DNA of 64,000 bases from Herbaspirillum frisingense GSF30 (GTDB taxonomy: Bacteria; Pseudomonadota; Gammaproteobacteria; Burkholderiales; Burkholderiaceae_D), in NCBI RefSeq assembly GCF_000300975.2, contig NZ_AEEC02000002.1, positions 124,001-188,000 of the forward strand, in the 5' to 3' direction. The notes under the pieces are model-generated. The model ran no database searches and was not told the DNA's origin. It was given only the letters and a program-made list of their open reading frames with translations. The position numbers and the translations under genes are program-made. This document shows, one piece after another, positions 38,276-47,452 of this stretch (its first letter is position 1; each line of letters begins with the position of its first letter).

Positions 38276-38803
38276 ATGATTGATATCGGCCTTACCAAGC
38301 TGGCCTTGATCGGCGTGGTCGCGCTGGTCGTGATCGGCCCCGAGCGCCTGCCCAAGGTGGCGCGCATGGCCGGCACCCTGTTCGGGCGCGCCCAGCGTTA
38401 CATCAACGACGTCAAGTCCGAGGTCAGCCGCGAGATGGAACTCGACGAGCTGCGCAAGATGCAGAAGGACGTGCAGGATGCGGCCAGCGACGTCAGCAAC
38501 AGCATTCACAAGAGCATGTCCGACACCGAATCCTCAATCAATGCGGCCTGGAATGGCGCCGATGAGAGTTCGGATGAATACGGTGACGGTAGCAGTGGCA
38601 GCAGCTGGAAGCGCAATCCCGACCCGTCGCTGCTGGCGATCAAGGCCAAGGCCTTCCGTCGCAAGAAGCTCTCGCGCACCACCGGGGTCCCGGCCTGGTA
38701 CAAGCATCAGAGCGGCCACAGGACCCGCGTGATCTCTGCCTCCGCCCGCGTGGCCAAGTACCGCCGCCCGGTAGGTGTGGGCAAGTCGGCCGGTTTCTTC
38801 TAA
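38276..38803 (+). CDS. tatB: Twin-arginine translocase subunit TatB
   Basis: 175 aa. The N-terminal helix MIDIGLTKLALIGVVALVVI is followed by GPERLPKVARMAGTLFGRAQ, typical of TatB, then a long amphipathic/charged region. The last 50 residues are basic (RRKKLSRTTGVPAWYKH). It binds signal peptides with TatC. A 126-bp gap from tatA holds no gene. Confidence 0.94.
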   Translation: MIDIGLTKLALIGVVALVVIGPERLPKVARMAGTLFGRAQRYINDVKSEVSREMELDELRKMQKDVQDAASDVSNSIHKSMSDTESSINAAWNGADESSDEYGDGSSGSSWKRNPDPSLLAIKAKAFRRKKLSRTTGVPAWYKHQSGHRTRVISASARVAKYRRPVGVGKSAGFF

Positions 38804-38845
38804 TTTGGCGCAGCGCGTCTCACTTCATCAGAATGCTCCGAATCC

Positions 38846-39619
38846 ATGGCTGAAGAAAACACCCAGGCCGAAGATACCTTCATCTCGCACCTGATCGAAC
38901 TGCGCAGTCGCATCGTCAAGGCGGCTGCGGTGGTGTTGGTGGTGTTCCTGTGCATGATGCCGTTTGCGGCCCATATCTTCGACGTGCTGGCTGCACCGAT
39001 GATCCATGCGCTGCCCGCTGGCAGCAAGATGATCGCCACCGGCGTCATCACCCCTTTCCTGATCCCCATCAAGGTCACCATGCTGGTGGCGGTGCTGATT
39101 TCACTGCCATGGGTGCTTTACCAGTTGTGGGCCTTTGTCGCTCCCGGCCTGTATGCGCATGAAAAGCGCCTGATCGCGCCGCTGGTGATTTCGTCCTCGC
39201 TGCTGTTCGTGACCGGTGTTGCGTTCTGCTATTTCTTTGTGTTCGGCGTGGTCTTCCCGTTCATCAACAACTTCGCACCCAAGTCGGTCTCGGTAGCGCC
39301 CGATATCGACAGCTACGTCGACTTCGTGCTGACCATGTTCGTGGCCTTCGGTGTCACCTTCGAGGTGCCGGTGATCGTGATCGTGCTGGTGCGCATGGGT
39401 CTGGTTCCACTGGCCAAGCTGAAGCAGATTCGCCCTTACGTCATCGTCGGCGCTTTCATCGTGGCCGCCGTGGTCACCCCACCCGATGTGATGAGCCAGT
39501 TGATGCTGGCCGTGCCGCTGGTGTTGCTCTACGAAGTCGGCCTGCTGGTCGCGCCCATCTTCGAGCGTGCCACGCGTGCGCCGGATGCCGAGCCCAGCAG
39601 TACCGCCTCTCCGGAGTAG
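38846..39619 (+). CDS. tatC: Twin-arginine translocase subunit TatC
   Basis: 257 aa, six membrane helices. Family signatures: DTFISHLIELRSRIVKAA near the N-terminus with the conserved Glu, LYQLWAFVAPGLYAHEKR and FGVTFEVPVIVIVLVRMG. It recognises twin-arginine signal peptides. A terminator follows. Confidence 0.95.
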   Translation: MAEENTQAEDTFISHLIELRSRIVKAAAVVLVVFLCMMPFAAHIFDVLAAPMIHALPAGSKMIATGVITPFLIPIKVTMLVAVLISLPWVLYQLWAFVAPGLYAHEKRLIAPLVISSSLLFVTGVAFCYFFVFGVVFPFINNFAPKSVSVAPDIDSYVDFVLTMFVAFGVTFEVPVIVIVLVRMGLVPLAKLKQIRPYVIVGAFIVAAVVTPPDVMSQLMLAVPLVLLYEVGLLVAPIFERATRAPDAEPSSTASPE

Positions 39620-39650
39620 GCTGGATCGCAGACGCTGATGACAACCCAAA

Positions 39651-39681
39651 GACAAAGCCCGCTGATGAAGCGGGCTTTGTC
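39651..39681. terminator. Strong terminator between tatC and the converging DUF2461 gene
   Basis: The perfect 13-bp stem GACAAAGCCCGCT / AGCGGGCTTTGTC has a 5-base loop. On the plus strand it ends TTTGTCTTTGG; on the minus strand it ends TTTGTCTTTGGGTTG. It can serve both converging units. Confidence 0.8.
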
Positions 39682-39707
39682 TTTGGTACATGCGCTGAGG
39701 CGTTGGA

Positions 39708-40397
39708 TTACTCCTCCGTGCTCACCAGCGGGATATCTCGCAGCCACTGCACGAGCGGATAGGCATTCTTGAAACCTTCCAGGACGTGCTTGCCCAGGTC
39801 GGTCGGAATCTTCTTGCGGATATCTTCTTCGGACCAGACGATGAAGCTCTTCAGCTTCACATATTCGATATTGGGACTGTCCGGATCGAAGCCCTTGGGT
39901 GGACGTTGCAGCTTCCCTTCCTTCTGCAGGTCACCATAGGCGGTCGTCAGCTTCTTGTTCTTGCGCATCTTCGTAAAGCCGGCCGCATCTTCCACGACGC
40001 GGTTGCGGATGGCGCGCAGGCGCGGTGTCGGCGGCATGTACTCGCCCCCGGCGATGAGCAACTGCCCGGCTTCGTTGATGTGGAAGTAGTAGGCCGGGCC
40101 GCCGCCCTGGCTGGGCTTCTTCAGCCCGCTGGCCGTGATGGCCGCCGAAAAATGTGTCTTGTAGGGGCGCTTGTCGTGCGAGAAGCGCATGTCACGATTG
40201 ATACGGAACAGCGCTTTCTTCGGATTGCAACCGGCGATGGCCGGATCGAACTTGCTGATTTCGGCGATCAGCTTGATGGTCAGCGCCAGGAATTCCTCAC
40301 GCAGGATGTCGTAACGCGGCTTGTTCATCACGAACCAGGCGCGGTTGTTGTTCTCGGACAGTTCACCCAGGAACTGGATCAGGTCACGCACATGCAT
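39708..40397 (-). CDS. DUF2461-family protein
   Basis: 229 aa. Marks of the family (TIGR02453) are FLGELSENNNRAWFVMNKPRYD, KALFRINRDMRFSHDKRPYKT and YYFHINEAGQLLIAGGEYMP. Function unknown; conserved in many bacteria and some fungi. It starts with GGAGAAGCC upstream and lies 17 bp after the HtrA-type protease gene, so the two are probably co-transcribed. Confidence 0.88.
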   Translation of the reverse strand: MHVRDLIQFLGELSENNNRAWFVMNKPRYDILREEFLALTIKLIAEISKFDPAIAGCNPKKALFRINRDMRFSHDKRPYKTHFSAAITASGLKKPSQGGGPAYYFHINEAGQLLIAGGEYMPPTPRLRAIRNRVVEDAAGFTKMRKNKKLTTAYGDLQKEGKLQRPPKGFDPDSPNIEYVKLKSFIVWSEEDIRKKIPTDLGKHVLEGFKNAYPLVQWLRDIPLVSTEE

Positions 40398-40414
40398 GGA
40401 TGGCTTCTCCTCGC

Positions 40415-41596
40415 TTATTCTTCGTCGCTGTCATCGCTCTTGGGCGGCGGCGGCCGCTTGCCCACGGTGATGTTCAGCTTGGTTTCCTGCGACTTGCGCA
40501 GGACCGTCATGGCGATCTCCTGGCCCGGCGTCAGCTGGGCGATGACGTTGAGCATTTCGGTGGTATCGGCCACGACCTTGCCGTCGATGCTCACCAGGAT
40601 GTCACCCGGACGCATGCCGGCGCGATCAGCAGGACCGCCCTTGAGCACGCCGGCGATGATGGCGCCGGTCTTCTTGCCCAGTCCGAAGCTTTCCGCCAGT
40701 TCCGGCGTGATGTCCTGTGGTTCCACGCCGATCCAGCCGCGCACCACCTGGCCATGGCTGATGATGGCTTCCATCACCGTCTTGGCGGTCGACATCGGGA
40801 TGGCGAAACCGATACCCAGATTGCCGCCGGTGCGCGAGTAGATCGCCGTGTTGATGCCCAGCAGGTTGCCATTGGTATCGACCAGCGCCCCGCCGGAGTT
40901 GCCGGGGTTGATGGCGGCATCGGTCTGGATGAAGTTCTCGAAGGTATTGATGCCCAGGTGGTTGCGGCCCAGCGCCGAGACGATGCCCATGGTGACCGTC
41001 TGCCCCACGCCGAAGGGATTGCCGATGGCCAGTACCACATCGCCCACCGAACTGTTCTCGGGATGGCCCAGGGTGATGGCCGGCAGGTTGGGCAGGTCGA
41101 TCTTGATGACCGCCAGGTCGGTCTCGGGATCGATACCGACCACCTTGGCGCTGGCCTTGCGACCGTCGGCCAGGGCCACTTCGATCTTGTCCGCCGCTTC
41201 CACCACGTGGTTGTTGGTGAGGATGTAGCCCTGCGGGCTCACGATCACGCCAGAACCGAGGCTGGACTGCTTGTCGTCCTGCTGCTGCTCATCGAACTGG
41301 TCACCGAAGAACTTGCGGAAGAACGGATCATTCTGGAACGGGCTCTTCTGGGGGCGTGCCTCGGTGGTGGTGAAGATGTTCACCACCGATGGCATGGCCT
41401 GGCGTGCGGCGTTGCGATAGGAGTCGAGGGCCGGTGCATTGGGCGTGGCTTCCTGCATCTGGACCGTGGACTGGGCGGGCCTTGCACGCGAACTGAAGGA
41501 ACCGGACAGCCAGTCCGGCTTCAAGGTCGCTACAATGAACCACACGGCCAGACCTACTGTCACGGTCTGTGCAAACAACAGCCATAAACGTCGCAT
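40415..41596 (-). CDS. HtrA/Do-family periplasmic serine protease (DegS/AlgW-like)
   Basis: 393 aa. One N-terminal membrane anchor (LLFAQTVTVGLAVWFIVATL), a trypsin-like domain with catalytic His130 (LTNNHVVEA), Asp160 (PETDLAVIKI) and Ser234 (NPGNSGGALVD), and a single PDZ domain (about 290-375; GAIIAGVLKGGPADRAGMRP). Anchor plus one PDZ resembles DegS/AlgW, regulators of the sigma-E envelope stress response, more than soluble two-PDZ DegP. The C-terminal tail is acidic (SDDSDEE). Divergent from the nif3-like gene with only a 41-bp gap. Confidence 0.9.
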   Translation of the reverse strand: MRRLWLLFAQTVTVGLAVWFIVATLKPDWLSGSFSSRARPAQSTVQMQEATPNAPALDSYRNAARQAMPSVVNIFTTTEARPQKSPFQNDPFFRKFFGDQFDEQQQDDKQSSLGSGVIVSPQGYILTNNHVVEAADKIEVALADGRKASAKVVGIDPETDLAVIKIDLPNLPAITLGHPENSSVGDVVLAIGNPFGVGQTVTMGIVSALGRNHLGINTFENFIQTDAAINPGNSGGALVDTNGNLLGINTAIYSRTGGNLGIGFAIPMSTAKTVMEAIISHGQVVRGWIGVEPQDITPELAESFGLGKKTGAIIAGVLKGGPADRAGMRPGDILVSIDGKVVADTTEMLNVIAQLTPGQEIAMTVLRKSQETKLNITVGKRPPPPKSDDSDEE

Positions 41597-41637
41597 AAAT
41601 AATTCTTGGTATTGATTTGAAATCGGATGAGGAAGAG

Positions 41638-42402
41638 ATGACCCGCCACATTAACAGAGATGAGTTCTCGGCATATCTGGGACAGACGCTTAACGCGGCG
41701 CAATACCGCGATTATTGCCCAAACGGCTTACAGGTGGAAGGGCGCACCACGATTGCGCGCGTGGTCAGTGGCGTCACGGCCAGTCTGGCCTTGATCGAAG
41801 CAGCCAGGGACTGGCAGGCTGATGCCATCCTGGTCCATCATGGCTATTTCTGGCGCGGTGAAGATATGCGCGTGATCGGTCAGAAACAGCGTCGCCTCAA
41901 GCTCTTGCTGGCGCATGACATCAATCTCTTCGGCTATCACCTGCCCTTGGATTCACATCCGGAGCTGGGCAACAACGCGCAACTGGCAAAGCGACTCGAC
42001 TTTGAAGCCACCGGCCGCTTCGGCGAGAACGATATCGGCTGGATCGGACGTTGCCATGCGTCGTCGGTGAAGACGGCTGCCGATCTGGTGATGTTGATCG
42101 AAAAGCGCCTGGGCCGCATGCCACTGCTGATCGGTGATCCACAGCAGCCAGTGGGCAAGGTGGCGTGGTGCACCGGCGCAGCGCAGGGCATGCTGGGCGA
42201 AGCAATCGACGCCGGTGCTTCGGTCTACATCAGCGGGGAGATATCCGAACCGACCGTGCATCTGGCACGCGAGACCGGCACCCTCTATCTCGCCGCCGGC
42301 CACCATGCCACCGAGCGTTACGGCATCCAGGCTCTGGGTGAACATGTGGCGGCACACTTTGGCATCGAGCACCGTTTCATCGACATCGACAACCCGGTGT
42401 AG
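41638..42402 (+). CDS. Nif3-like dinuclear metal-binding protein (DUF34)
   Basis: 254 aa. NIF3/YbgI family with metal-ligand motifs: [30 protein letters not shown], and [15 protein letters not shown] near the C-terminus. The enzymatic role is unsettled (GTP cyclohydrolase-like and metal-chaperone proposals exist). The ATG with GAGGAAGAG just upstream is used. It is adjacent to petABC-mscL, as in related genomes. Confidence 0.9.
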   Translation: MTRHINRDEFSAYLGQTLNAAQYRDYCPNGLQVEGRTTIARVVSGVTASLALIEAARDWQADAILVHHGYFWRGEDMRVIGQKQRRLKLLLAHDINLFGYHLPLDSHPELGNNAQLAKRLDFEATGRFGENDIGWIGRCHASSVKTAADLVMLIEKRLGRMPLLIGDPQQPVGKVAWCTGAAQGMLGEAIDAGASVYISGEISEPTVHLARETGTLYLAAGHHATERYGIQALGEHVAAHFGIEHRFIDIDNPV

Positions 42403-42424
42403 GCCGCCTGCCCTGCGCGGCGGC
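42403..42424. other. Hairpin between converging nif3-like and mscL genes
   Basis: GCCGCC / GGCGGC stem with a 10-base loop in the 39-bp gap between two converging genes. There is no T-run, so it would be a weak or factor-dependent terminator at best. Confidence 0.35.
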
Positions 42425-42441
42425 TTGTCCTGGCGCGGCGC

Positions 42442-42879
42442 TTAGCCCTGCTTCTTGAGCGAATCGCGAATTTCGCGCAGCAGCAGCACGTCCTCGGGTG
42501 TCGGCGCGGGAGCCGCCGGTGTGGCTTCCTCATGCTTGCTGGCCAGGTCGCGGGCCTTGTTGATGGCGCGGACCATCTGGAAGATGATGAACGCCAGGAT
42601 CAGGAAGTTGATCAGGATGGTCAGGAAGTTGCCATAGGCAAAGACGGCGCCGGCCTTCTTGGCTTCGGCCAGCGGCATGCCGTAGGCCTGGCCGTTGAGG
42701 GGCAGGTAGTAGTTCGCGAAATCCAGGCCGCCGAAGATCTTGCCGACAAGGGGCATGATGATATCCTCCACCAGCGAACTGACGATCTTGCCGAAGGCCC
42801 CGCCGATGATGACACCGACGGCCAGGTCGACCACGTTTCCCTTGATCGCGAAGGCGCGAAAATCCTTGAGCATGCTCAT
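42442..42879 (-). CDS. mscL: Large-conductance mechanosensitive channel MscL
   Basis: 145 aa. The pore helix [24 protein letters not shown] (shown partly) is diagnostic, followed by the periplasmic loop, the second membrane helix [20 protein letters not shown] and the C-terminal bundle [13 protein letters not shown]. It is an osmotic emergency valve in the inner membrane. The ATG reading MSMLKDF has AGGAG 8 nt upstream. Confidence 0.95.
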   Translation of the reverse strand: MSMLKDFRAFAIKGNVVDLAVGVIIGGAFGKIVSSLVEDIIMPLVGKIFGGLDFANYYLPLNGQAYGMPLAEAKKAGAVFAYGNFLTILINFLILAFIIFQMVRAINKARDLASKHEEATPAAPAPTPEDVLLLREIRDSLKKQG

Positions 42880-43171
42880 CCCTGGTTTCTCCTTTGAAAG
42901 TTGCTGTTTAAACATGAGGCGGGCTTACAACGGGTTATATCCTGCCCGCCGTCAAAAGTAAATCGGACAAGCGCTGACGCCGCACTGCAAGAAAACCGAT
43001 AAAAAGAGCAGATTGACAATGGGTTGCGCTGCGTCAAATGTCGATTTTTGCCAGCCTGTACCATACCGGCCGTTAGCTACAAAACCCTATTCAGCTTATA
43101 TATAATCGAAAAGTTGCATGAGGGTCACTTAGAAGGTCCACGCTAACTTACATTTGGAGATTGGGGTCTTT
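42880..43171. promoter_or_regulatory. Divergent mscL - petA control region
   Basis: About 290 bp without a gene. Toward petA there is a consensus -10 TATAAT (43101-43106) inside TTATATATAATCG, with a poor -35, and an additional TTGACA at 43014-43019. The petA ATG is preceded by GGAGATTGGGGTC. No operator is obvious. Confidence 0.45.
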
Positions 43172-43780
43172 ATGACTGACGAGAATCAGGTCGACGCAAG
43201 TCGACGAGGTTTGCTTGTTGCGACTTGTGCGGCCGGCGGTGTAGCGGGTTTGGCCACCGCTGGAGCGTTTGTCTCCACCCTGCAACCTTCTGAACGTGCC
43301 AAGGCTGCGGGTGCACCGGTGGAAGTGGATATTTCTTCACTTGTTCCCGGTGAGATGCGCACCGTCGAGTGGCGCGGCAAGCCAGTCTGGATTCTCAAGC
43401 GTACACCCGAAATGATCGAGTCCCTCAAGAAGACCGATGGCGAGGTGGCCGATCCCAATTCCAAGCGCACCGATTTCTCCGAAACTCCCGACTACGCCCT
43501 CAACGAGTGGCGTTCCCTGCGCAAGGACATCCTGGTCGTGGTGGGTATCTGCCCGCACCTGGGTTGCTCGCCCAGTTCGCGCTTCCAGAGCGGCCCCCAG
43601 CCCTCGCTTCCGGACGACTGGCACGGCGGTTTCCTGTGCCCGTGCCACGGCTCGACCTTCGACCTGGCTGGACGCGTGTACAAGAACAAGCCGGCGCCGG
43701 ACAACCTGCAGGTCCCGCGCTACATGTTTGAAGGCGAAAACAAGCTCGTCATCGGCAAGGACGAGAAAGGGGAGGCCTGA
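43172..43780 (+). CDS. petA: Ubiquinol-cytochrome c reductase iron-sulphur (Rieske) subunit PetA
   Basis: 202 aa. The N-terminal Tat-type signal anchor (ASRRGLLVATCAAGGVAG) precedes the Rieske domain: CPHLGC (Cys127, His129, Cys132) and CPCHGS (Cys156, Cys158, His159). Carries electrons from ubiquinol to cytochrome c1. The first box is C-P-H-L-G-C where C-T-H-L-G-C is usual. The ATG reading MTDENQVDAS is preferred over an earlier in-frame start. Export depends on Tat, whose genes lie 3.5 kb upstream. Confidence 0.95.
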   Translation: MTDENQVDASRRGLLVATCAAGGVAGLATAGAFVSTLQPSERAKAAGAPVEVDISSLVPGEMRTVEWRGKPVWILKRTPEMIESLKKTDGEVADPNSKRTDFSETPDYALNEWRSLRKDILVVVGICPHLGCSPSSRFQSGPQPSLPDDWHGGFLCPCHGSTFDLAGRVYKNKPAPDNLQVPRYMFEGENKLVIGKDEKGEA

Positions 43781-43782
43781 TC

Positions 43783-45189
43783 ATGGGAGCATTTCACGAA
43801 AAGAAGCTGCCGGATGATGCGCCGGTCGCAGCCAAGGCCCTGAACTGGGTCGATTCCCGCTTTCCGCTGACCGCTACCTGGAAAGCCCATCTGTCCGAAT
43901 ACTACGCACCGAAGAATTTCAACTTCTGGTACATCTTCGGTTCGCTCGCCCTGCTGGTGCTGGTGATCCAGATCGTCACCGGCATTTTCCTGGTGATGCA
44001 CTACAAGCCGGATGCCACCCTGGCATTCGCCTCGGTCGAGTACATCATGCGCGATGTACCCTGGGGCTGGCTGGTGCGCTACATGCACTCCACCGGCGCC
44101 TCCGCCTTCTTCATCGTGGTCTACCTGCACATGGTGCGGGGCCTGTTGTACGGCTCCTACCGCAAGCCGCGTGAACTGGTGTGGCTGTTCGGCGTGGGGA
44201 TCTTCCTGTGCCTGATGGGTGAAGCATTCTTCGGTTACTTGCTGCCCTGGGGGCAGATGTCCTACTGGGGCGCGCAGGTGATCGTGAACCTGTTTGGTGC
44301 CATTCCCTTCATCGGCCCTGACCTGTCGCTGCTGATTCGCGGCGACTACGTCGTTTCCGACGCCACCCTGAACCGCTTCTTCTCCTTCCACGTGATCGCC
44401 ATTCCGCTGGTGCTGATCGGGTTGGTGGTCGCCCACATCATCGCGCTGCACGAAGTGGGATCGAACAACCCGGACGGCGTGGAAATCAAGGAAAAGACCG
44501 ATGCCAATGGCGTGCCGCTGGACGGCGTGCCGTTCCATCCCTACTACACGGTGCATGACATCTTCGGCGTGTCGATCTTCCTGATGGTGTTCTCGGCGGT
44601 GGTGTTCTTCGCACCTGAAATGGGCGGCTACTTCCTGGAATACAACAACTTCATCCCGGCAGACTCGCTCAAGACCCCGCCGCACATCGCCCCGGTGTGG
44701 TACTTCACGCCGTTTTACTCGATCCTGCGCGCGACCACGGCGGACTTCATGGGCTGGCTCATCGCTGGCGTGGCAGCCTACGTGGCACTGCTGGCCATCA
44801 AGTCGCGCCTGAGCGCAAAACTGAAGATCGCTTCCATCGTCATCGGTCTGGTAATCATTGCCGGCATGCTGGTGTTCGACGCCAAGTTCTGGGGCGTGGT
44901 CCTGATGGGCCTGTCGGTGGTCATCCTGGGCGGCCTGCCGTGGCTGGACAAGTCACAGGTCAAGTCCATCCGTTACCGCCCGAGCTGGCACAAGTACGTG
45001 TACCTGGTCTTTGGCATCGCCTTCGTCATCCTTGGCTACCTCGGCGTGCAACCGCCGACGGCCATCGGCACCACCGTCTCGCAGGTGTGCAGCTTCATCT
45101 ACCTCGGCTTCTTCCTGCTGATGCCCTGGTGGAGTGCTGCCGGTACCTTCAAGACGGTTCCCGAGCGCGTCGTCTACCACCCGCACTAA
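43783..45189 (+). CDS. petB: Cytochrome b subunit of the bc1 complex, PetB
   Basis: 468 aa, eight or nine membrane helices. Haem ligand His residues are in WLVRYMHSTGASAFFIVVYLH and FFSFHVIAIPLVLIGLVVAH; the quinol-oxidation PEWY motif appears as PVWYFTPFY. GYLLPWGQMSYWGAQVI is diagnostic. It starts 2 bp after petA. The extra C-terminal region after about residue 400 is common in betaproteobacteria. Confidence 0.96.
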   Translation: MGAFHEKKLPDDAPVAAKALNWVDSRFPLTATWKAHLSEYYAPKNFNFWYIFGSLALLVLVIQIVTGIFLVMHYKPDATLAFASVEYIMRDVPWGWLVRYMHSTGASAFFIVVYLHMVRGLLYGSYRKPRELVWLFGVGIFLCLMGEAFFGYLLPWGQMSYWGAQVIVNLFGAIPFIGPDLSLLIRGDYVVSDATLNRFFSFHVIAIPLVLIGLVVAHIIALHEVGSNNPDGVEIKEKTDANGVPLDGVPFHPYYTVHDIFGVSIFLMVFSAVVFFAPEMGGYFLEYNNFIPADSLKTPPHIAPVWYFTPFYSILRATTADFMGWLIAGVAAYVALLAIKSRLSAKLKIASIVIGLVIIAGMLVFDAKFWGVVLMGLSVVILGGLPWLDKSQVKSIRYRPSWHKYVYLVFGIAFVILGYLGVQPPTAIGTTVSQVCSFIYLGFFLLMPWWSAAGTFKTVPERVVYHPH

Positions 45190-45212
45190 GCCAGCCGCCA
45201 AAGGACAAGAAC

Positions 45213-45977
45213 ATGACATTGCTCAAGAAAGTGATTGCCGCGCTGGCCTTGCTGCCAGCGCTGGCCTGCGCCAACGAAGGGGGCTTTCCGCTGGATCACG
45301 CCCCGGACCGGACCAAGGACGTGTCGTCGTTGCAAAACGGCGCCAAGTTGTTCGTGAATTATTGTCTGAATTGCCATTCGGCCTCCGCGATGCGCTACAA
45401 CCGCCTGCGCGATATCGGCCTGAGTGAGGACCAGATCAAGAACAACCTGATGTTTACCGGGGAAAAAGTCGGCGACCTGATGAAGATTTCGATGTCGCCG
45501 CAGGATGCCAAGGCCTGGTTTGGCGCCGCACCACCGGACCTGTCGGTGATTGCGCGTGCCAAGGCATCGGAGGCAGGCAGCGGTCCGGACTGGATTTATA
45601 CCTACCTGCGCAGTTATTATACGGACGACAGTCGTCCCACCGGCTGGAACAACATGCTCTTCCCCAACGTCGGGATGCCTCATGTGTTGTGGGAATTGCA
45701 AGGAATTCGCAAGGCCAAGTTCGTCGAGGAGAAGGACCCCCACGACGCCAACAAGACCACCCACAAGTTTGCCGGCTTCGAGCAGGTCAAGCCCGGCAAG
45801 ATGAGCACGGCGGAGTATGACAACAACGTCGCCGATCTCGTTGCCTATTTGCAATGGATGGGTGAGCCGGCGCAGAATACGCGCAAGCGACTCGGGGTCT
45901 GGGTTCTGTTGTTCCTGGGCATCTTCTCGGTATTGGCGTGGCGTTTGAACGCGTCCTATTGGAAGAACATCAAGTAA
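45213..45977 (+). CDS. petC: Cytochrome c1 subunit PetC
   Basis: 254 aa. A signal peptide (MTLLKKVIAALALLPALACA) precedes the haem c motif CLNCH in FVNYCLNCHSASAMRYNRL; the axial Met lies in NVGMPHVLWELQG; one C-terminal membrane anchor (WVLLFLGIFSVLAWRL). Third gene of the bc1 operon, 23 bp after petB with AAGGACA upstream. Confidence 0.95.
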   Translation: MTLLKKVIAALALLPALACANEGGFPLDHAPDRTKDVSSLQNGAKLFVNYCLNCHSASAMRYNRLRDIGLSEDQIKNNLMFTGEKVGDLMKISMSPQDAKAWFGAAPPDLSVIARAKASEAGSGPDWIYTYLRSYYTDDSRPTGWNNMLFPNVGMPHVLWELQGIRKAKFVEEKDPHDANKTTHKFAGFEQVKPGKMSTAEYDNNVADLVAYLQWMGEPAQNTRKRLGVWVLLFLGIFSVLAWRLNASYWKNIK

Positions 45978-45988
45978 AAACGTACAAT
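45959..45988 (+). promoter_or_regulatory. Predicted promoter of sspA
   Basis: TTGGAA, 18-bp spacer, TACAAT, lying across the last codons and stop of petC. It would start transcription near 45995, giving about 80 nt of leader before sspA. Confidence 0.5.
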
Positions 45989-46074
45989 CACGTATCCGCG
46001 CGGTTTTGCGGAATTGCGTACCGGGGTGAGCGTTATGCGTCTCGCCCCCCTTTTGTTTTTAGGGCTCTGAAAAA

Positions 46075-46686
46075 ATGATGGTTCTCTACTCGGGCACGAC
46101 CTGCCCATTTTCGCAACGTTGCCGTCTCGTCCTGTTCGAAAAGGGCATGGATTTCGAGATCCGCGACGTGGACCTGTTCAACAAGCCGGAAGACATTTCG
46201 GTCATGAACCCCTACGGCCAAGTGCCGATCCTGGTCGAACGTGACCTGGTGCTGTACGAATCGAACATCATCAACGAATACATCGATGAACGTTTCCCGC
46301 ATCCGCAACTGATGCCGGCCGACCCGCTGATGCGCGCCCGTGCCCGCCTGATGCTGTTCAATTTCGAAAAGGAACTGTTCGTCCACGTGCACACGCTGGA
46401 AAACGAAAAGTCCAAGGCGGCCGAAAAGAACCAGGAAAAGGCGCGCAACGAAATTCGCGACCGCCTGACCCAACTGGCACCGCTGTTCCTGAAGAACAAG
46501 TACATGCTGGGTGACGAGTTCTCCATGCTGGACGTGGCACTGGCACCGCTGCTGTGGCGCCTGGATCATTACGGTATCGAGCTGTCCAAGACTGCAGCCC
46601 CGCTGATGAAGTATGCCGAGCGCATCTTCTCGCGTCCGGCCTACATCGAGGCGCTGACCCCGTCCGAGAAGGTGATGCGTCGTTAA
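46075..46686 (+). CDS. sspA: Stringent starvation protein A (SspA)
   Basis: 203-aa GST-fold protein. The thioredoxin-like half has YSGTTCPFSQRCRLVLFEKG and NPYGQVPILVERDLVLYESN, the helical half has LAPLLWRLDHYGIELSK. SspA binds RNA polymerase and alters promoter use under starvation; it lacks true GST activity. Paired with sspB, as usual. Confidence 0.94.
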   Translation: MMVLYSGTTCPFSQRCRLVLFEKGMDFEIRDVDLFNKPEDISVMNPYGQVPILVERDLVLYESNIINEYIDERFPHPQLMPADPLMRARARLMLFNFEKELFVHVHTLENEKSKAAEKNQEKARNEIRDRLTQLAPLFLKNKYMLGDEFSMLDVALAPLLWRLDHYGIELSKTAAPLMKYAERIFSRPAYIEALTPSEKVMRR

Positions 46687-46821
46687 GCCGCATCCCGGAG
46701 TATCCGCTGCGCGTCTGCCATTAATGGGCGCGCAGCGTGTTCCACCTGCAGTCCGATTTGCAGTTTCACCCCGGCTCAGCCGGCAGATGCGGGCATGCCT
46801 CGCATCGCACACCACATAGTC

Positions 46822-47316
46822 ATGCAAGAAGTCTCCACCAAGCCCTACCTGCTGCGCGCCATCTACGAGTGGTGCACCGACAACGGTTATACGCCGCACA
46901 TTGCCGTGGTCGTCGACAGCCGCACGCGCGTGCCGATGCAGTTCGTCAAGAATGGCGAGATCGTACTGAATATCAGCTTCGAGGCCACCAGCGGCTTGAA
47001 GATGGAGAATGACAGCATCCATTTCAGCGCCCGCTTTGGCGGTGTCTCGCGCGACATCATGATCCCGGTAGAAAACGTCATCGCCATCTATGCCCGTGAA
47101 AACGGCCAGGGCATGGCCTTTGAAGCGCCGGTTGCCGTTGGTGAGGATAACGCCCAGGACTCACCTGTGTCTGAAAGCGTCGCGCCGGCCCCGGCACTGT
47201 CCTCGGTTCCCGTTTCCGAACCCGAGAAGAAGCCTGCAGATACTGGCTCAAAGGACGATGACGATCCGGAACCACCGAAAAAAGGTGGCCGACCTGTACT
47301 GACCCGGATCAAGTAG
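46822..47316 (+). CDS. sspB: ClpXP protease specificity-enhancing factor SspB
   Basis: 164 aa. The conserved core STKPYLLRAIYEWCTDNGYT, VPMQFVKNGEIVLNIS and FSARFGGVSRDIMIPV tethers ssrA-tagged proteins to ClpX. The C-terminal 60 residues are disordered and end in a short basic/hydrophobic segment (KKGGRPVLTRIK), the ClpX-binding tail. The ATG reading MQEVSTKPYL is used over an earlier in-frame ATG 27 nt upstream. Confidence 0.92.
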   Translation: MQEVSTKPYLLRAIYEWCTDNGYTPHIAVVVDSRTRVPMQFVKNGEIVLNISFEATSGLKMENDSIHFSARFGGVSRDIMIPVENVIAIYARENGQGMAFEAPVAVGEDNAQDSPVSESVAPAPALSSVPVSEPEKKPADTGSKDDDDPEPPKKGGRPVLTRIK

Positions 47317-47318
47317 GC

Positions 47319-47324
47319 TATAAT
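47319..47324 (+). promoter_or_regulatory. -10 element of the tRNA-Thr gene
   Basis: GGCTATAATCG contains a consensus TATAAT about 17 bp before the tRNA 5' end and just after the sspB stop. No good -35 is visible, so transcription may also come from sspB. Confidence 0.5.
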
Positions 47325-47340
47325 CGCGGGCTCAAGTTTT

Positions 47341-47416
47341 GCTGGCTTAGCTCATCTGGTAGAGCACCTGACTTGTAATCAGGGGGTGGCGGGTTCAAGT
47401 CCTGCAGCCAGCACCA
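47341..47416 (+). tRNA. tRNA-Thr (anticodon UGU)
   Basis: A complete 76-nt cloverleaf with acceptor GCTGGCT/AGCCAGC, anticodon loop CTTGTAA with TGT at 47374-47376, T-arm GCGGG-TTCAAGT-CCTGC and an encoded CCA. An integrase-bearing element begins shortly downstream, so its 3' end is a likely attachment site. Confidence 0.97.
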
Positions 47417-47422
47417 GTATTT

Positions 47423-47451
47423 AAAAGGCTCTCCGACCGGAGAGCCTTTTT
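47423..47451 (+). terminator. Intrinsic terminator after tRNA-Thr
   Basis: The 12-bp stem AAAAGGCTCTCC / GGAGAGCCTTTT, 4-base loop, is followed by TTATTTT. It ends the sspB/tRNA transcript. Confidence 0.88.
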
Positions 47452-47452
47452 A

